Positions 7,127-8,626 of a DNA stretch of 8,626 nucleotides are shown piece after piece. The notes under the pieces were generated by a model. The model searched no databases and was not told the origin of the DNA. It worked only from the letters and a program-made list of their open reading frames with translations. The stretch's first letter is position 1; each line of letters begins with the position of its first letter. The position numbers were made by a program, and so were the translations under genes. Location: positions 1-8,626 of the forward strand of contig JABJES010000073.1 of NCBI GenBank assembly GCA_018663165.1, read 5' to 3'. The stretch is from Rhodospirillaceae bacterium (lineage in GTDB: Bacteria > Pseudomonadota > Alphaproteobacteria > UBA11136).

Positions 7127-8626
7127 CTAGCCCACCGACGCGTAAAGAAAGCAGGTCAGGATTCCGGCAATGCCGATAATCATCGCAAAGGCATAATGAT
7201 AAACATAACCGCTCTGAATTCCGGCAATCCGACGGCCAAGGGCAATAACCGAAGCGGCGATCCCATCCGGCCCAACGCCGTCGATCACCTCACCGTCGCC
7301 GGACTTCCATAAGCCCCGACCGAGCACCAGCGCTGGCTTGACGATCAGGCGGTCATAGAGTTCGTCGAAATACCATTTGTTATAGAGAAAGGCATAAAGG
7401 CCGGGGAACCGTTCGGCCGCATGGCTGGCCAGCCCTGGAAACATGAAATAGGTGATATAGGCGAGAAGAATGCCCAAGGCACCCAAAATAACAGGCAGAA
7501 TCTTGATCCCGAAGGGCGCATGATGTCCATCGATCAACGCCGTATGACTGTCGAGAACCAGGATCGACGTTCCCCAGAAAGCTTTCTCTCCCTCGCCAAC
7601 AAAGGAATCGTATCCGAGATAGCCGGCGAAAATAGCCCCCACAGCAAGAACGACAAGCGGCACCGTCATCGACTTTGGCGATTCATGAATATGGGCCATG
7701 ACCTTTTCGTCGGCGCGGGGTTCACCATGGAAGGTAAGAAAGATCAGACGAAAAATGTAAAAGGCGGTGAGAAAGGCGGCAATCGTCCCCATCAGGAAAG
7801 CATAACCGCCGGGCAGTGAATGGGCCCCCCAGGCCGCTTCGAGAATCATATCCTTGGAATAATAACCGGCAAAGAAAGGAACGCCGGCAAGAGCCAGGGA
7901 ACCAATCCACATCATGGTGTAGGTCACCGGTACCTTGCGCCAAATCCCGCCCATCTTGCGCATATCCTGTTCATCCGACATGGCGTGAATGACCGACCCG
8001 GCGCAGAGGAACAGCAAGGACTTGAAAAAGGCATGAGTCATCAGATGGAAGATCGCCGCCCCATAGGCCGAAACACCGATGGCACAAAACATGTAGCCAA
8101 GCTGGGAACATGTGGAATAGGCGATAACCTTCTTTATATCGTTCTGGGTGATGGCGATTGTGGCGGCAAAAAAGGCCGTCGTCCCGCCAACTACAGCAAT
8201 CACATTAAGAACGCCCGGAGCATATTCAAACAACGGCGACAAGCGCACGACCATAAACACCCCGGCGGTCACCATGGTCGCCGCATGGATCAGCGCCGAA
8301 ACCGGCGTCGGTCCCTCCATGGCATCAGGCAGCCAGATATGAAGCCCGATCTGCGCCGATTTACCCATCGCCCCCATGAACAAAAGCAGGCAGATAATCG
8401 TATAGGCATGGAAATCAAAACCGAGGAAACTCATCGTCGCCTCGGCATGGTGGGGGGCAGCGGCAAAAATTTCACCGAAATTCACCGAACCGAAAAGCAG
8501 GAAGATGGCAAAAATACCCAGCGCGAAACCGAAATCGCCGACCCGGTTAACGACAAACGCCTTGACCGCCGCAGCATTCGCCGCCGGGCGCTTGTACCAG
8601 AAACCGATCAACAGATAGGACGCAAG
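7127..8626 (-). CDS. nuoL: NADH-quinone oxidoreductase subunit L, 5' end missing
   Basis: NuoL is the outermost antiporter-like subunit of complex I and carries the long lateral helix that braces the membrane arm. The frame is open to the right edge. A TTG at 8611 is an internal leucine, not a start, since the codons before it give LASYL and continue the family motif (C/A)SYLLIGFWY. The 499 visible residues lack roughly the first 130-160. The conserved glutamate of the WEG motif that normally precedes this point should lie only a few residues outside the window. K89 in GAMGKSAQIGLHIWLPDAM (E. coli K229 by motif), the PTPVSALIHAATMVTAGVF stretch (106-124) and K258 in GYYSKDMIL (E. coli K399) are intact. 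The C-terminal part, with NKWYFDELYD and a final hydrophobic segment, is normal. The gene stops with TAG, 3 bases before nuoM. Confidence 0.98.
   Translation of the reverse strand, partial: LASYLLIGFWYKRPAANAAAVKAFVVNRVGDFGFALGIFAIFLLFGSVNFGEIFAAAPHHAEATMSFLGFDFHAYTIICLLLFMGAMGKSAQIGLHIWLPDAMEGPTPVSALIHAATMVTAGVFMVVRLSPLFEYAPGVLNVIAVVGGTTAFFAATIAITQNDIKKVIAYSTCSQLGYMFCAIGVSAYGAAIFHLMTHAFFKSLLFLCAGSVIHAMSDEQDMRKMGGIWRKVPVTYTMMWIGSLALAGVPFFAGYYSKDMILEAAWGAHSLPGGYAFLMGTIAAFLTAFYIFRLIFLTFHGEPRADEKVMAHIHESPKSMTVPLVVLAVGAIFAGYLGYDSFVGEGEKAFWGTSILVLDSHTALIDGHHAPFGIKILPVILGALGILLAYITYFMFPGLASHAAERFPGLYAFLYNKWYFDELYDRLIVKPALVLGRGLWKSGDGEVIDGVGPDGIAASVIALGRRIAGIQSGYVYHYAFAMIIGIAGILTCFLYASVG

Noticed and set aside
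8609..8611. TTG as the start of nuoL
   Set aside because: It is the second leucine of the conserved SYLLIGFWY motif well inside NuoL, and coding continues to the edge.
1..8626. CRISPR array, tRNA, insertion sequence, phage or toxin-antitoxin genes
   Set aside because: Coding sequence fills almost the whole window with recognisable housekeeping genes. I saw no regularly spaced repeats, no tRNA cloverleaf, no transposase and no small gene pairs.

Overview
The window looks like chromosomal DNA of an alphaproteobacterium. The evidence is the gene order nuoL-nuoM-nuoN-birA-coaX-rnj on the minus strand, which I recognise from memory as a conserved alphaproteobacterial block, together with a type III pantothenate kinase and an RNase J. 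Base composition is moderate, by eye slightly above half GC. A FliD-type flagellar protein on the plus strand suggests a flagellated organism, possibly of the Rhodospirillales or a related order, but I cannot place it more closely.

Layout. Bases 1-773 (plus strand) hold the 3' part of a divergent filament-cap gene (fliD-like) whose start lies left of the window. It converges on rnj with only 3 bases between the two stop codons. From 777 to the right edge everything is on the minus strand. Read in the direction of transcription (right to left), this is the 3' part of nuoL, then nuoM, nuoN, a 98-base gap, birA, coaX and rnj. Junctions are tight: 3 bases between nuoL and nuoM, 4 between nuoM and nuoN, 24 between birA and coaX, and a 4-base ATGA overlap between coaX and rnj. 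There is no gene-free stretch above 100 bases, no RNA gene, no mobile element and no repeat array that I can support.

How the genes work together. NuoL, NuoM and NuoN are the three antiporter-like proton-pumping membrane subunits of respiratory complex I. BirA attaches biotin to carboxylases, CoaX performs the first step of coenzyme A synthesis, and RNase J is an RNA-processing and decay nuclease. The last three ride behind the nuo genes and are probably at least partly cotranscribed with them. The functional link between them is not obvious and may be historical.

I find no undescribed multi-gene system here. The points most worth a second look are the unusual C-terminal end and isolated position of the FliD-like protein, the apparent break in the usual gene order after rnj, the almost zero-length convergent junction, and an AU-rich hairpin lying directly against the birA start codon.
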